Source: Ectocarpus siliculosus (taxonomy: Eukaryota > Sar > Phaeophyceae > Ectocarpales > Ectocarpaceae). Taken from it: 43,133 nt of DNA. The stretch's first letter is position 1. Each line of letters begins with the position of its first letter. The position numbers and the translations under genes were made by a program. This document shows positions 23,621 through 35,900 of this stretch, in pieces. The DNA is taken from positions 1,601,541 through 1,644,673 of the forward strand of contig FN649739.1 of NCBI GenBank assembly GCA_000310025.1. Reading direction: 5' to 3'. The notes below the pieces were generated by a model, which was given only the letters and a program-made list of their open reading frames with translations, ran no database searches and was not told where the DNA came from.

Positions 23621-26600
23621 ATGTCTCTCTTCCGCAAACGCAGCAGCGCCCTGCTGCCAAAGTTAATGCCTCGGAGGCAACTGCTTTTTCGCCCACAAAC
23701 AAGCTCGTCAACGAAGAAGGCCCGGCCAACTGCACTCGCCGTTGCCACTGCTACTGCTGCTGCCGCCGCCGCTGCCGCCGCTACTACTGCGGCTGTTGTG
23801 ACCGTTTGTGACGAAGATAGGCTAGAGCGATGGAATGATAGATGGGCGACGGGAAGAGTGGCGAGTATTTGAAGCGACATGAGTTTTGTATGCGTACGGA
23901 CGTACGGACCATCACCTTTTAGCTGCCACGCACATCGCAGGGTAGCATCATAGGCTCTGGCATTGCGTGCAGCAAGGCCTGCCGTATGCGGCAATGTTGA
24001 AGGAATTTGCGTTTCGTGCATTTTTTCCTTTTTTTCCTATCGCCGCGTCATTTGTCTCTGGAGTCAAACAACCTGAGGGCGGTGCAGCGGTAGGAAACAA
24101 ACCCCAAAAGTTGCTAGAATAGGCCTCTCTAAGGCAAGTGCGGCGTATGGCAAGTGAGGCATGCCTCTGAGGTGGAAACAACGGACTCCAGGCGACGAAG
24201 CGCTACAAAAGTCGGAGGGAGCTTACCGAGAGAGGCGCGGGATGGGTATTATCTCAGCGCGGCTTTCCCAAGACCGTGAGTCCGCCCGTTACATATCATA
24301 TGAACGACCGTCTGACATTGTTTCTTCGTGTCTGTCTGTGTGAAACTTATTTTCGGTAGGCATGGCATCGCGAGAAACCAAACGAGATCCTCGTGAAAAA
24401 TTACGATGCCTTCATGAGACCTACGGACGGCCAGAAGCCCGGGGCTGCGGCTCGTGTACTCGTTCCGCTATGTGGCAAAACTGTTGACATGCCCTATCTG
24501 GCGCAAAAAGGTGAGCGCCAGGAACGTCGCGACTACCTTCAGCTTTCTGCAATTGTTATTGTTTCTCCGACTTGTTCATATATTGGGCGTCCGATACCCA
24601 TAAATCAGGGGCGCCGAAGCTGGGGTGGAACCCGCGCATGTAACGGCCTCGACACAGAAGAAAAGCAAGATACCCGTGTATGGCGTGACCCGTCTTTCTC
24701 TCGTAGAAGCGCACTATTGAGGCGTCTCCAAAACGTCGGGCAACAACTCGTTTTCAACGGTGAATTTCATCGCATTCACTCGAAGTAAATGCAGATATTG
24801 ACCTATTTAGGTTTTCGACACCGTAACCATGAGATATTTAATCCCTTTGGGTCTAGGCTGGACTATCAGATTTTTTTTGCGCCAAAATAAAGTATATGAG
24901 AGCGAGAGCGAGCGGATAGAAGTGCAGAGAAAGACACCACTGTACTTCCGCACAGGCAACAGCTATCTCCACCTGTAGGCCATGAGGGAAGCCGGCGACA
25001 GGGTGGTGGCCACAGACAGGGTCGTAGAAGGGTTGATGGGTGGTCGCGCTGGGGTCAGTAGGGCAGGTTAACTGTGTAGACTTTGAAATGATCAGTTGTC
25101 TAGCTGGCTCAACTAGTCTATTTTCGGTATATTGTAAATGATCAGTCCAGAGAGGGTAAAATGATCAGTGAAGACCCATAGCTGGTATTTGTACTTCTGT
25201 ACTTCTCCGTTCTCTGTCCCCCCCCGATATGTGCCCTGCCAGCTCTCTAGAGCTCCTGTGTTTTTCAAACAACAAGCACATCCACCAGCACACACCTGTC
25301 CCTCGTGGTTTCCTAGGTTCGGGCGAGGGTATGTGTGGCGCTACGAGTGTGGATGTGTTGCTGATATGTGTTACTCGTCTACAGCAGTAGTAGTAGTGTT
25401 GTTGTAGCGTTCGTTGTAGCTGCTGACACAATGACTACTGGATCTTGGGAACGATTTTCAAATTGTTGGGAGATGCAGCAACCACGATATCCTCGATATC
25501 TGGGCTTCGGCAGGGCTTGCAATACCCCTCCCTTCTGCTGCCCTCTGCTCTTTGCAGCAGTGGCTTCCTACGTTCGGGCGAGTGTATGTGTGGTGCTGCG
25601 AAAGAACACATATGTATGTATGTATGTATGTATGTACAAGGGCGCTTCGCGGCGTACCGCTTCGCGGTCGCCGCTTCGCTCGTAGGTTCAATGGCGATGG
25701 CAAGTGTGTGCGGGTGGAGTTTTGAAATGAGAGATACGAAGAAAAAATGCTGCGAAGAGGGAAAATTTGAAATTTTGTTTGTTTGTTCGAAGAGCAGAGA
25801 CGCACAATGACTATATTCATTCATATGTTACGCGACGGCCGGAGGACAGAGTATTTAATTGCTCGGAGTAAGAAGTTTGTTTTTCAGAAACAAAGGCTCA
25901 CTTTGCACGAAAAAAGTAGGAAAATAGGGTTACGTAACATAATAGCTCAACCGGGCCACACCATAGAAGAAACGTCTCAATAAGAAAACAGAGGAGCGAC
26001 CCCTAAAATGCTCTACTATTCATAAGACACGAGAGGGGTTACTGGGGGGGGAGTGAGTGTGTCGAATAATTAAACTAAGAAAGAAAGAAACATCAAGCAA
26101 CCAGCTTTATTTTCTCTCTCTTCCTCCCCTCTCTCCCATGTGCTACCCACCCCCTCAGCGAGACGTTGTTGCTGAATAAAGTTCGCTACTTCTCGGGTGT
26201 GCGGTCTTCGTATGTATGTGATCTGATGTACAGCCGTCGGTGGTGAGAATCGGGGTTGAGTACGGGAGGCGAGGAAAAGCAGCGCAACTCATTACGTATG
26301 CATACAGTAGTTTTTTTAGTTTTTGCAGCACGTTGTGTGTAAGCAAAAGCAGAGAAAAGCAGACAACTTTTTCTGCCGATTTATGAAAATATGGAAACCC
26401 ACAGCAGCAGTAGTATTTCTGTATGTTCTGCTATAATAGAGGGTTTTGGGAGTCAGATGACTGTAGAAGTTCGTGTGTTGGTGTGTGTTGGTGGGATGCG
26501 GAGCATGTCCCGGTAGCCGCTCTACAATAAACTGCTGCTGTAGATATCCAGAAGATTTTTCCGGGAAAAAAAAAAGTATTTCCATGAAACGGAGGAACAA

Positions 26601-29600
26601 ACAACGTATTTCATTTTTTTTTTTTCTCGGGCGGGTGCAGTTTTGCAGACAGCTGTGCGCACGACACTGGCCGCTAACCCCCCCCGCCTTTCGCCTGGAT
26701 CAAAAGGGAGACGCACTACAGCAGTAGAGTACTTTGTCTCGTCTCATGCGGAGACTTGGTGGCTTGGTTGTCGTGTGTGGCAGGGTGTGTGGTGTGTAGC
26801 CAGCGCACACGCACAATCCACGTCAGCGGCTTGCCGAATGTATGTATGAGTGGCCTGCACTGTCAAGAAATCGGGGTGTGATTGGTGGATCCATGGTAGA
26901 TGTCGGAGACGCGACTTTCTGCCCTCGCTAGCGCTGCACGCAGTCCGCCCCGAGAGCGCGCGGCACGCCGGAAGGGCCCTCGCAACACAGGGCTATCGGT
27001 AGGTGCAAGTCTCGCTTCGAGGCGAGGTCAACGGGCGGAGAAACCTCGAAAAAAGGGGCTCTAGGCTCACGAGATGATCAGGATTGCCTCTCCTGCGATC
27101 TCGTGAGCCCTCAGCCCGTAGGAAATCCGTCTATAGGTCTATGTATGTATGTATGTATGTATGTATGTATGTATGTATGTATGTATGTATGTATGCATGT
27201 ACACACACGTTCATGTACATACGTTGAGAGATTCATGATTTGGCGTTGATTGTCCCATTCGCGAGACCTTGATATTACTCGCTGTCACTGACGTCTCTTC
27301 ATTGGTCAGCCGGTTAGCGCGGGTGCTAATAATCTAGACACACCTACCTGTGGACTTGCCAATACACGGCGCGAAAGGCTGCAGGGCGGCAACTCCACGA
27401 CTTGCCAGTACACCAGCATTTGCAAATGATCAATCAATGATCAGTCAGAACGCCTGAAGACTCAAAAGGGTTAAGAAACACATATTTCTTACTACAGCAG
27501 TAAACTCGACAAGGAAGAGTGTTGCTGCCATGGCCCGACCGCTTGGCTTGTTCGGGGCTTGACGCTTGGACGACGCAGCACACGCAGTAGTACGCGTCAT
27601 CTCTTGAGATTGTTGCAGTTTAGAATCGATTTCAACCATTTGCAAATTCTGCACGGGTGGCCAGAGGCCGGGCTACGGGGGTCGTGCACCGATTACGAGC
27701 TGGGGTGAGGGATTTGTGCGCCGAAAGTGTGCAGCTATTCCCGTATCTCGGGTAGTGGGGGTAATCCAACAACAGTAACACGGCGGACTGGCAGCATAGA
27801 CAAACAACGTGTTCAAGGTCGATCCCGTCCTCCCAACCTCCTCACCACAACAATCACAGGTTGTGATCGGTGCCCAAGCTTCCCCTCTAGCCACTTGTGG
27901 CCGGTATGCCACAAATCCTTCAGTTATTTTTTATCTTCAGTAGTTGCCTTCAGACAAAGTGCCGTTCATTGTTCTCTCGCACACGTTTTCTATCTCCTTC
28001 TCTTGTGACCTCATCGGTCGCTCAGATTTCTACCGCCGGGGCAAAAAAGGAAGAGGGGAGGGGGCTTTAGACGAAAGCGGGGGCTACCCCATGGCTGGTC
28101 AACAAAGCACATGCTGGCATCCAGAGTGCACAGCAAGCCACAATTTTCGGTTCTTTGTCCGTCTACACCACGCGCAGGACACGAGGTCGTCGGCGTCGAT
28201 GGCGTTGAAGCAGCCGTGTGGCAGCTCCAACGTGATTCGTGGCTGAAATTCGAAACGTTCCAGGCCGAGCCATCAGCAGAAAGCTCCGGCAGGCGCCCAG
28301 GGTTTATTCCAGCGCCGACATTCGAAAAGAGGCGCTCGGGGTATGTCTTCAAGACTGACACTCTGGGGACTGGCTACTACCTCGACAAGAAGGCAGTCAA
28401 GGTGACGTTTACAAGGTTGTGGTGCCAGAGACAGCACCCAACCAGGGGCACAGCAATTTGACAGCAATGTGGCCTCTGTTCTACGGCCTCTGTCTACTGC
28501 AACAGCAGTAGACTATCGATAAACCAAAAGAAAAACTCCGGCCGTCACTTTTTACCCCTCCCGTGCAGTGGTTTCGAGACACGCGGAAGCGAATCTCGGT
28601 GGTTGTCTCCGACTTCCTCTTCCTTGCACCAGGGGACATCGGCATGTTCGACAGGTATGTGCCACGGCACGCTCAAAGCCTAAATAGCAACGAGTGGCCA
28701 ATGGTAGCAGCGCCTCAGCTAAGCCAAGCCTTCAAGGCGTTTGATTTGGGTGGCCCACAACATACACCCCCTTTTCGTGCTTGCGTGTGTGGTTAGGGTG
28801 TGGGACAGAGGAGCGCTGGTCGCGCTGAGGCCCGAGGACCGTGAGGAGTACGTTTCGACGTGCGACAGCGTGCTCGAGCCTGGAGGGAAAATCCTGCTGG
28901 CAACTTTGGTGTATGATCAGAACGCAAAAAAAGGTGCGACACGCAAACCCTCACACACAAATGCCTTGAGACGGGAACAGGATGCCAGGGACACTTTATT
29001 ACGCGTTTGCTGGAGCTCGATATGGTCACCAGCCTCGACTTCTACACAGTACACCGCGCTCGATACTCTCCCGAACATGCCCAAGCTGAATGGATGAGGG
29101 TGGCTCCATCAGTAGTTCTAAAAATATCTACCTTGTTGGACGTTGGCCAAATACAAAACCATGTTAAAAAAAACATCAACCCAACACCGTGCCGACAAAC
29201 CACCACAGACTGAAACATTCGATCCACAAGGCCAAAAGCACCACACGAATGCCCACACGTTTCACCTGCCAAACTCCGCGCGCCAGGTCCTCCCTACTCC
29301 ATTCCTTTAGCGGAGGTACAACGCCTATACGGCGGCAAGCTTGGCTACGCGATCGAGACTCTGAGCTCGGTCGACGCTCGTGAAGAATACCAGGTACGAA
29401 AGACACGACAACAACACTTTTTCTTGAGGCACACCTTCAACCTCGCGGTACAAGACCAAACGGTTCAAAAACCTCGCACAACTAACACAAAAAACGAAAA
29501 ACGAAAAACGCGGGATAAATCAGCACTCCGAGGAGGGCTGCTAAGAAAGCACCTGTACGTAGAATTGAAAGCACCTACCTGTACACAAAAAAAACACACG

Positions 29601-29794
29601 AAGTATCACACAACGATCTTCTTGCTGATTTACCTCCCCCCCCCCCCTCCTTCTCCCAACTCGATCAGGGGGGCCCATGGGACGAGCTTCACAAAAAGAG
29701 CGGACTCGAGGAGTGCGTGTTTCTCTTGACCAAGCCTGGCTCCGAAAGATGGGGGGGCTGGTTCTCCAAAATGTTCTTGCGGCGCAAGGGGTAG
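23621..29794 (+). CDS. TPMT: Thiopurine S-methyltransferase family protein
   Basis: Exons are 23621-23857, 24360-24510, 28178-28401, 28569-28654, 28797-28933, 29287-29393 and 29669-29794, giving 355 residues. Family motifs in order: RLERWNDRWATGR (about 67-79), AWHREKPNEILVKNYDAFM, the SAM-binding LVPLCGKTVDMPYLAQKG (113-130) with HEVVGVD, VWDRGALVALRPEDREEY (234-251), LEPGGKILLATLVYD, GPPYSIPLAEVQRLYG (from 279), and a C-terminal HKKSGLEECVFLLTKPG. Order and spacing match human TPMT closely. The enzyme family transfers a methyl group from S-adenosylmethionine to thiols or halides; the substrate here cannot be told from sequence. The N terminus (MSLFRKRSSALLPKLMPRR) is basic with no acids, like a mitochondrial presequence, and a poly-Ala/Thr stretch follows. 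The donor of exon 1 is either GT at 23858 or GC at 23861; both keep the phase. Intron 2 is 3.67 kb. Confidence 0.9.
27056..27117 (+). ncRNA. Strong imperfect hairpin, possible small-RNA precursor
   Basis: The arms are GGGCT, GGCTCACGAGAT and CAGGA on the left, and TCCTG, ATCTCGTGAGCC and AGCCC on the right. They form 22 base pairs with two small internal loops and a 7-nt loop TTGCCTC. Just upstream lies a second small hairpin (CTCGC TTCGAG GCGAG at 27010-27026) in an unusually GC-rich block (26925-27130). It sits in a sense intron of the methyltransferase gene. Size and shape fit a microRNA precursor or a structured intronic RNA, but a plain inverted repeat cannot be excluded. Confidence 0.4.
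27141..27196. repeat. (ATGT)n microsatellite
   Basis: About 13 uninterrupted ATGT units followed by ATGCATGT. It lies in intron 2 of the methyltransferase gene. A shorter run of the same unit occurs at 25611-25636 in the same intron. Confidence 0.95.
27265..27330 (+). repeat. Dispersed repeat head with TTGGTCAGCCGGTTAGCGCG
   Basis: The stretch has GAGACCTTGAT, then about 18 bp later CTGACGTCTCTTC, then ATTGGTCAGCCGGTTAGCGC. A second copy at 37803-37885 has GAGACCTTGAT, CTGACGTGTCTTCC and ATTGGTCAGCG in the same order. Shorter matches are at 9917-9940, 10033-10055 (plus), 22285-22320 (minus) and 39970-40000 (minus). The core resembles a tRNA A box, so a tRNA-headed SINE is likely. Confidence 0.5.
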
Positions 29795-29912
29795 CGAGGG
29801 TGTAAAAAAACACCTCGCACGCCGGGTCGCGCGTCGAGCAAAAACAAATTGGAAAGCGCTGAAAAACACATGCGGAAGAGAAAAGGGATACATTCTGGGA
29901 CGACAAAAAGTA

Positions 29913-29918
29913 AATAAA
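29913..29918 (+). terminator. Possible polyadenylation signal of the methyltransferase gene
   Basis: An AATAAA word lies about 120 nt after the TAG stop, in the 176-bp tail-to-tail spacer with the WNK gene. Polyadenylation signals are weakly defined in brown algae, so this is only a candidate. Confidence 0.3.
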
Positions 29919-29970
29919 CGTGGAATCTCACCTACAAAGTCAGCGGCGTGGATCGCACAACTCTCATCTA

Positions 29971-32900
29971 CTACAAGGTTGACAACCGGTCTCGCTTTGC
30001 GGCTTCCTCCTCCTCTATTGTTGGTGGATTGCCGCTCGACTGCTTGGAAGCAGCCGCCGCCACCTCATGCAAACCACCGCTACGATGAGTCCCTGTCACT
30101 TGGCCCTCGTTGCTGTTGAACTGTTGGGAAAGACGACGAGAGAACGGTTGCAACCAGGCAGCGTCAGCAGGGATATGATACGCTGCCAAGGGCATGCAAT
30201 CTTTGCCGCGTGGTCAAAGAGACAAATAGTCTGAACGCCGTCTTGCGTTCGCTACTGGAACGGTGTCTCCTGTTGAAAGGATGACACACAAGAGAGACGC
30301 TGCCACTGCCGACCTCACGGAAACTATTATTTCTTATTTTAGGTCGAACCTTCGGTTGCACAGCAAAGCAACGTGTACGCGGGCAAATTAAATTTCTAGC
30401 TAGCAAACACACCTGTGACAGATTAAGCGGCTGCTTTTTCTGGTCAGACATCCCTCCTCCTGCTCCTCCTCCCTGGACGTCCTCGGCAACCCCATCGATC
30501 TCCGCATTACGAGGGCGAGACGAACCCATGACGGGAACCTGCCCGCCGTCCTGTCCTACTGCCGCCTCCTTCATACCCTGACCGTGACTCTGATTCTGCC
30601 CCTGTATCATAGCCTGGCGCTGTTGCGCGTAGCCCTGGGGTGTAGGCGCCGCCTCGACCGGCGGCTGGCCCACCGACAACAAGTTCACCTGCGCCGCGAT
30701 GTTTCCAGGCGCAGCTCCTTGCCGCTTTGCCTGAGTAGCACGCGGGAATAGGGTGTTGAATGATGAGTTCTCCGGAGACACTGCGGTACATTTGGCGACA
30801 GCAGTGAACGACTTACCCGACACGACCTAAACTATGGGGAAACAAGGCTCGGATCAAAGTCACACGATATGGATACCGCGACTACGCCACGCGGCGGCAC
30901 TAAAATGTGCGTCGGCCGACACGCCAAATGCTTCTGACGGTCTGGATCACAACCTTTACGTGTTTCAAAGGTTGCTCTCATGTCTAAAAACCTGCGCGTG
31001 TGCCGTGAGCAATAGGTTGTCGTTACTTGTAGTCACCTGCTTAGCATCGCGATGCTTCTGTCGGTAGCCGTCCTCGAGTCCCCGCAGCTCGCCCAAGCAC
31101 TCCTCCATTCTTCGCTCCTTCTCGCCTCGGAGCTTCTCGACTTTCTTGTCGAACTCCTCGCAATCCTAGCACGGGGGCAACCGCAATGTTGTTTCGCGAC
31201 TTGATAAACAGCAAGGTTCTTCACGGTGCGAAACGCGCACGGCCTTTCGAAAAGCCGCTCGAACTCTACAACTACAAACATGATCACAATCTGGCTCGGC
31301 AGTTGAAGAACAACGACCTTGACACACACTGCCGCTACGCAGCAAGTGAAAAACGACACGATCCGGTTGCATTCCAACTGTTCCAGGATTGTCAGATAGG
31401 TTGACCTACAGTACTGGGGGTAGCGCACCTTCTTGTATCTCTCCAAAGCTCGCTTGTGCTCGTCTTGACGGTCGTTTCGGGCCGCCAACAAGGCCGCCAA
31501 GCGCGCCTCGTACACCTGAGTTGAGTTGGATTGGTTGACAACGAAGTCAAGACTACAAGTTGACTTTTAAATCAGCGCTCACAGCAATTGTGCCGCTTTA
31601 CGCCAACCCGTGGTCACACAGAAAGGTTCCTCTCCCTGAGCGCCCCTATTCACGCCTCCTGCGATGCTTTGCCTTCGATTATTAATGCGAGAAGAGCGCA
31701 ACACTTTCTTCCCTCTGCCTACACACGAACTAGCGCTTTCCACCCAGGCCAGGAACGGAAACGACAGAAAAACTAACTTTGCAAGGAAGGCTCGCTTGCG
31801 CCGGGATTCGAACCCCTGACCCTGGCCACCAGAAATTTACGAGGATACCAACTAGACTACCGGGGTGACCGGCTTAGTTGTTCCGAATTTCCGCAAAACG
31901 TGGGCATCAGTGTTGCAACATAAGAAGACTCCAAAGCAACCAAACGTAAGAAGTGAGTTGGTGCAACATGCTGTACGTAAACTGAAACAGTATGAAGCGC
32001 AGGTCTTGTGCTACCCGGCCCTTGCAGATGGTGCTGCACTCCACGAGCAATCACTAGGTCTCGAAAGGCGTACCAGTACACGCTACATCTTCGTTGACGG
32101 TGGTGCCACCCCTTCTCGGAGGCGTGGTGCATGTCGAGAGTCGCACCTTTTCTGCCTGACGTTTCTTCTTGTCATGAACAGCCTTCTTCTTCTGAAACTC
32201 GTCATCGTCTTCGATTCCTAGATCGTCATCCGAGCAAACCTTGTCCACTCCGCCGCCAAGGTAGCCTGAGTTTTTTTGTTTGGTATCGGTGGGCGGTGCG
32301 AAAAGTGGTACCAGATAAGGAAATGAAAAGGCCTGCGGATGACCTGAGGATTGCCGTGAGATGGCCGCCAAGACAGTTATGGTTTACGGGGAAACGTTCC
32401 AATGCGGTCATCCGACGAATCAGACAAGTACTTGAATCAAGCTCTCTACCGCACATGTACGACAGCTTTGTGGCGAGGTCCAGAGTACCCACGCGTCCCG
32501 CGGTGTGCAGGGTGGTGCACAAGCAAAGCTCACCTACACCGTTGTCGTTGTCCGCAGCCTCCGAAATGCCCACCGTCGCCCCATCTCCCACGCACGATCC
32601 CTGCGGAGTCAAACATTCATTTAACAAAAAACATTTCACAAGACATGTAAAATCTGCGGCCCGCCGCGTCTCCTATGCTACGCAGGGACTCACGGTAGTG
32701 CTGACAGAACATCGGCACCTTGGTTACTGGTTACACGTTAAGCACGTCATGCGCTACTGTTAACGCAGTTGCGCTGGACTACTCGCAACGTAGCGCTCTC
32801 AAGACTCGACGGGTTTGGTATGCGTAGCTCTGTGCACACGACACGATACGCTTGGAGGTCTCCAACCAGTTGTCCGCCTTTTCACTGATTAGCCAAAATA

Positions 32901-35900
32901 AGGTACGCCGCCAACCCAGAGATTGATCACAGTCGTGTATCTTTGCAATGCAAAGAGGGCAACGTACGCCGTTCTCTTATTTCACGGTGCTCATCGAAAA
33001 TTCAGAAGTTAGCTCCAAACCTCATGTTGGGGACGCGTTCTTACCTGGCTCCCCCGATGTGTTCCAGAAGTAATATTCGTGTCGCTTCCAGTCCAGGGAA
33101 GGGTCGAGCCGGCGTTGGAATCCACCATCTATACGACGTACGTACAACGGGAACGTACAAGATCGGGGCCGGAAGACCAAGTGCTCACTCAATAACTGGC
33201 CGAAGCAAGGCAAAAGGCCGGAGGGAGGCGCCTAGTCTGCATACAAATATCGTATTGGACGTTTGTACTGCCGAACTCTTTTCGTACTTAGACATGCAAC
33301 GCATTCTTCTGATACCGACAACCAATGCAGCCGCTCATGCTTGCGGGGAAAAAAATGATAAACTCCTGAACACAATCTGCAGGCAGGACACACAGCAGTC
33401 CGGCAGACACTGCTTCTCACCCTTCTATTGACCTGCCCAAGACCGTCAAAATCCATCAAATGGATACAACACCATTCCGCGTTCACCCACCTGGCCTACC
33501 AAACCGCTCGAGTTGCTAGAAACACGCCGGATCCTTCTTCTTCTGGCCTTCTCGGCGAGGTTGGTGATGGTTAGACTGATTTGTCCCAGCTCCTCGTCCG
33601 ACAACCCCAGCTCTTTGATCATCTCCGCCGACACCTGCAGTGTTTCACGACGACGCACGGTTGTCGGATGGCACAAGGCGACAATGCAAGTAAGCCATCA
33701 ACAACCGCCACACGGAGGGCCTCCGCAAAAAGATGGAACAAAAAAAAGGCAATGTCTCACGGATTCCGATGGGGCACGCCCTTCGCACTGCTGTGCCTCA
33801 ACACGCAGCTGCCCCCCCATCACGTGAGTTTCTTTAAAAAAAAAAAATGCATGCTTGCTTGGTTGTTTGCAAGGCACATTCCCAGTTCGGCTGAAAAGTA
33901 ATGACTGTAAATGTCCAACATGTGGGAGGTGGCCGATTCTGAAAAAACGAACCTGTTTAGGATGGTCGGTGTCCAGGTTGAAGTCGAACTCGACCTCTTG
34001 CAAACGCCCCTCGATGTGCGTGTGCATCACCAGCCTCATGATCTCTTGCTCCGACCCCTGGAGGTTCGCGATCTTGATCTCCGTTAGGCATCGCCCGGCG
34101 GAACCGGCGGCGCGCCCGGAAAGCATGTCTTGCAGTTCTTGGTCAGACTGCTGTGCCGACACCGGCGGGTTCTCTCCTTCGCCCGATGCGACGCCAGGTC
34201 CGTTCGCGTTGCTGGTTACCTCCTGCGGCTGAGCGCCGCCGTCGGCTCTCGGGGCCTGCTTCTCCGCATACTGCAAGCTTCCACCCTGGGGGCGAGGAGA
34301 CGGGAAGGACGGCGCTGGCACCGTGGAAGCCGGCGTCATCGGCGGCGACGTGAGAGGGGAGGTCGGGGCAGGGGCCGTAGGGGCCGGCACCATCGGCGGC
34401 ATGGAGGCGACAGAGTGTAACGACACTTCTGGGGGGTGGTCCAGGGGGGAAAAGGACCGTGCTCGTTGCAAGCCGACTGCCGGCCCCAAGGGAAGACTCG
34501 CAAAAAATCCCGGGTCTGACAACAGGCCGCCGTTAGCTGAGGCCGCGGCAGAGGGGTCGTTGCCGCCGCCGACGGTGGGAAACATCATCTCCGGAGAAAC
34601 GGCACCGCTGCCTGGCCTTTGACGCCCCCCTGCGCTGTAGAAAACGGCAGGGTCGGCAGTCGGTGGACGTGGCGCCTGACCTGCAGGGGCAGCTATCGGT
34701 GGGCGTGGCGCCTGACCCGTTGGAGCGGCTGTTGGTGGACGTGGCGCCTGGGCTGCGGGGGCAGCCGTCGGTGGACGTGGCGCCTGACCCGTTGGGGCAG
34801 CTGCTGCTACCGCCACCACCTCAGCGGGACTAGAAACGGGTGCTCCAGACGTAAGGGGTGGTGTTTGGGCGGACGACGGCGCCACCTGAACAGAGGCGAC
34901 GGTCTCCGCATCATCGGAGGGGGTACCCCCGCTTACCGCCGCCGCTGCTGTTACCGCTGCCGCCGCCACCCCAGCGGCCTTCTCCTCTTCTTCCTCGTCT
35001 TCTTCTTCTCGCCGCTGAACACGCCCGTCGGGCAGTTGGAGCACGCGCATAGACGACTCGTCTTCTGGCATGGCCCTGAGAAATCCCTCGGGGTGGCTGA
35101 TGTCGTTCTCCTGTTCATCCTCGTCGTCATCGCTCTCGAACGGTGGGTTTCCCGGAATCTTACGGCCACCAGTCTGCGGTGCCTCTTCCGGCTCCAACAC
35201 GGAGACTTCTGCACTCCCTCCAGCAGCTCCTTGCAGAGGAGGGTTTCCCTCGACTGGCTTCGCGTCACCCCCCTGCTCGCCACTCCCAGCTGCCGCAGCT
35301 GCCCCAGCTCCTGCTTCCCCGCCGATCTCACCACCAGTTGGGTCAGACATCAACGCCGCGGCGTAAGAAGGTCTCCTTGATGGCGTGCCTGTGTCCCCGT
35401 CACCCCCCCCAGGCGCTACCGAGCTCCCACCGCCCCCGCCGCTGTCGCCTTGGCTAGGGCCGGCGGTCGGTGGGAAAAAATTGGAAACTTTCGCCTGAGA
35501 GGCTGCCGCCGCCGCAGGCGCTCCCCCGCCACCGGCCTGCTGCTGGGCGTGTGCACTAGGTGTCACCGTCTCGTCGATCGTATCAAGCCCAGGTGTGCCC
35601 CGTTGAGCGGGATGGAGCACTCCCGGCAGCAGAGGATCAATTTTCGCCGGAACGTTTAAATCCATCCCTTGAGCTACTAGAGGAACACCTGCTGTGCTGG
35701 CCGGAATCTGCCCCCCCGCCCCTTCCGCTGCCAAGGGTTCAAGCATTACCAACGTGTTGTCCTGCGAACGAATTTCGTTTTGCGGAAGAGCACAATCGTC
35801 AGATATGTCCGTACTCAACAACCTCAGGGCTGGCATCACCTTCCCCTATTGCTGCCGGGATTTGAATACCGCCGTCTTGAAGCAAGGGGTCGCTCTCATG

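Larger units (their letters stand above)
24511..28177 (+). other. Intron 2 of the methyltransferase gene (3667 bp)
   Basis: The donor GTGAGC follows LAQKG and the acceptor CGCGCAG precedes HEVVGVD. The intron holds ATGT microsatellites (25611-25636 and 27141-27196), CGCTTCGCGG-type short repeats (25641-25682), a diverged direct duplication around TTCGGGCGAG (25320 and 25575), several ACAGCAGTAG words, a strong hairpin at 27056-27117 and a TTGGTCAG repeat head near 27265-27330. No exon with coding character was found in it on the plus strand. Confidence 0.8.

Noticed and set aside
31801-31868. A functional tRNA gene
   Set aside because: The D-arm and B-box words are good, but the acceptor and T stems have several mismatches; the same holds for 22785-22860, 23058-23135 and 4193-4203.
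34619-35380. Plus-strand open frame of 253 codons
   Set aside because: It is opposite the large WNK exon 5; its Trp/Arg/Cys-rich product is a mirror of the Pro/Ala-rich coding frame.
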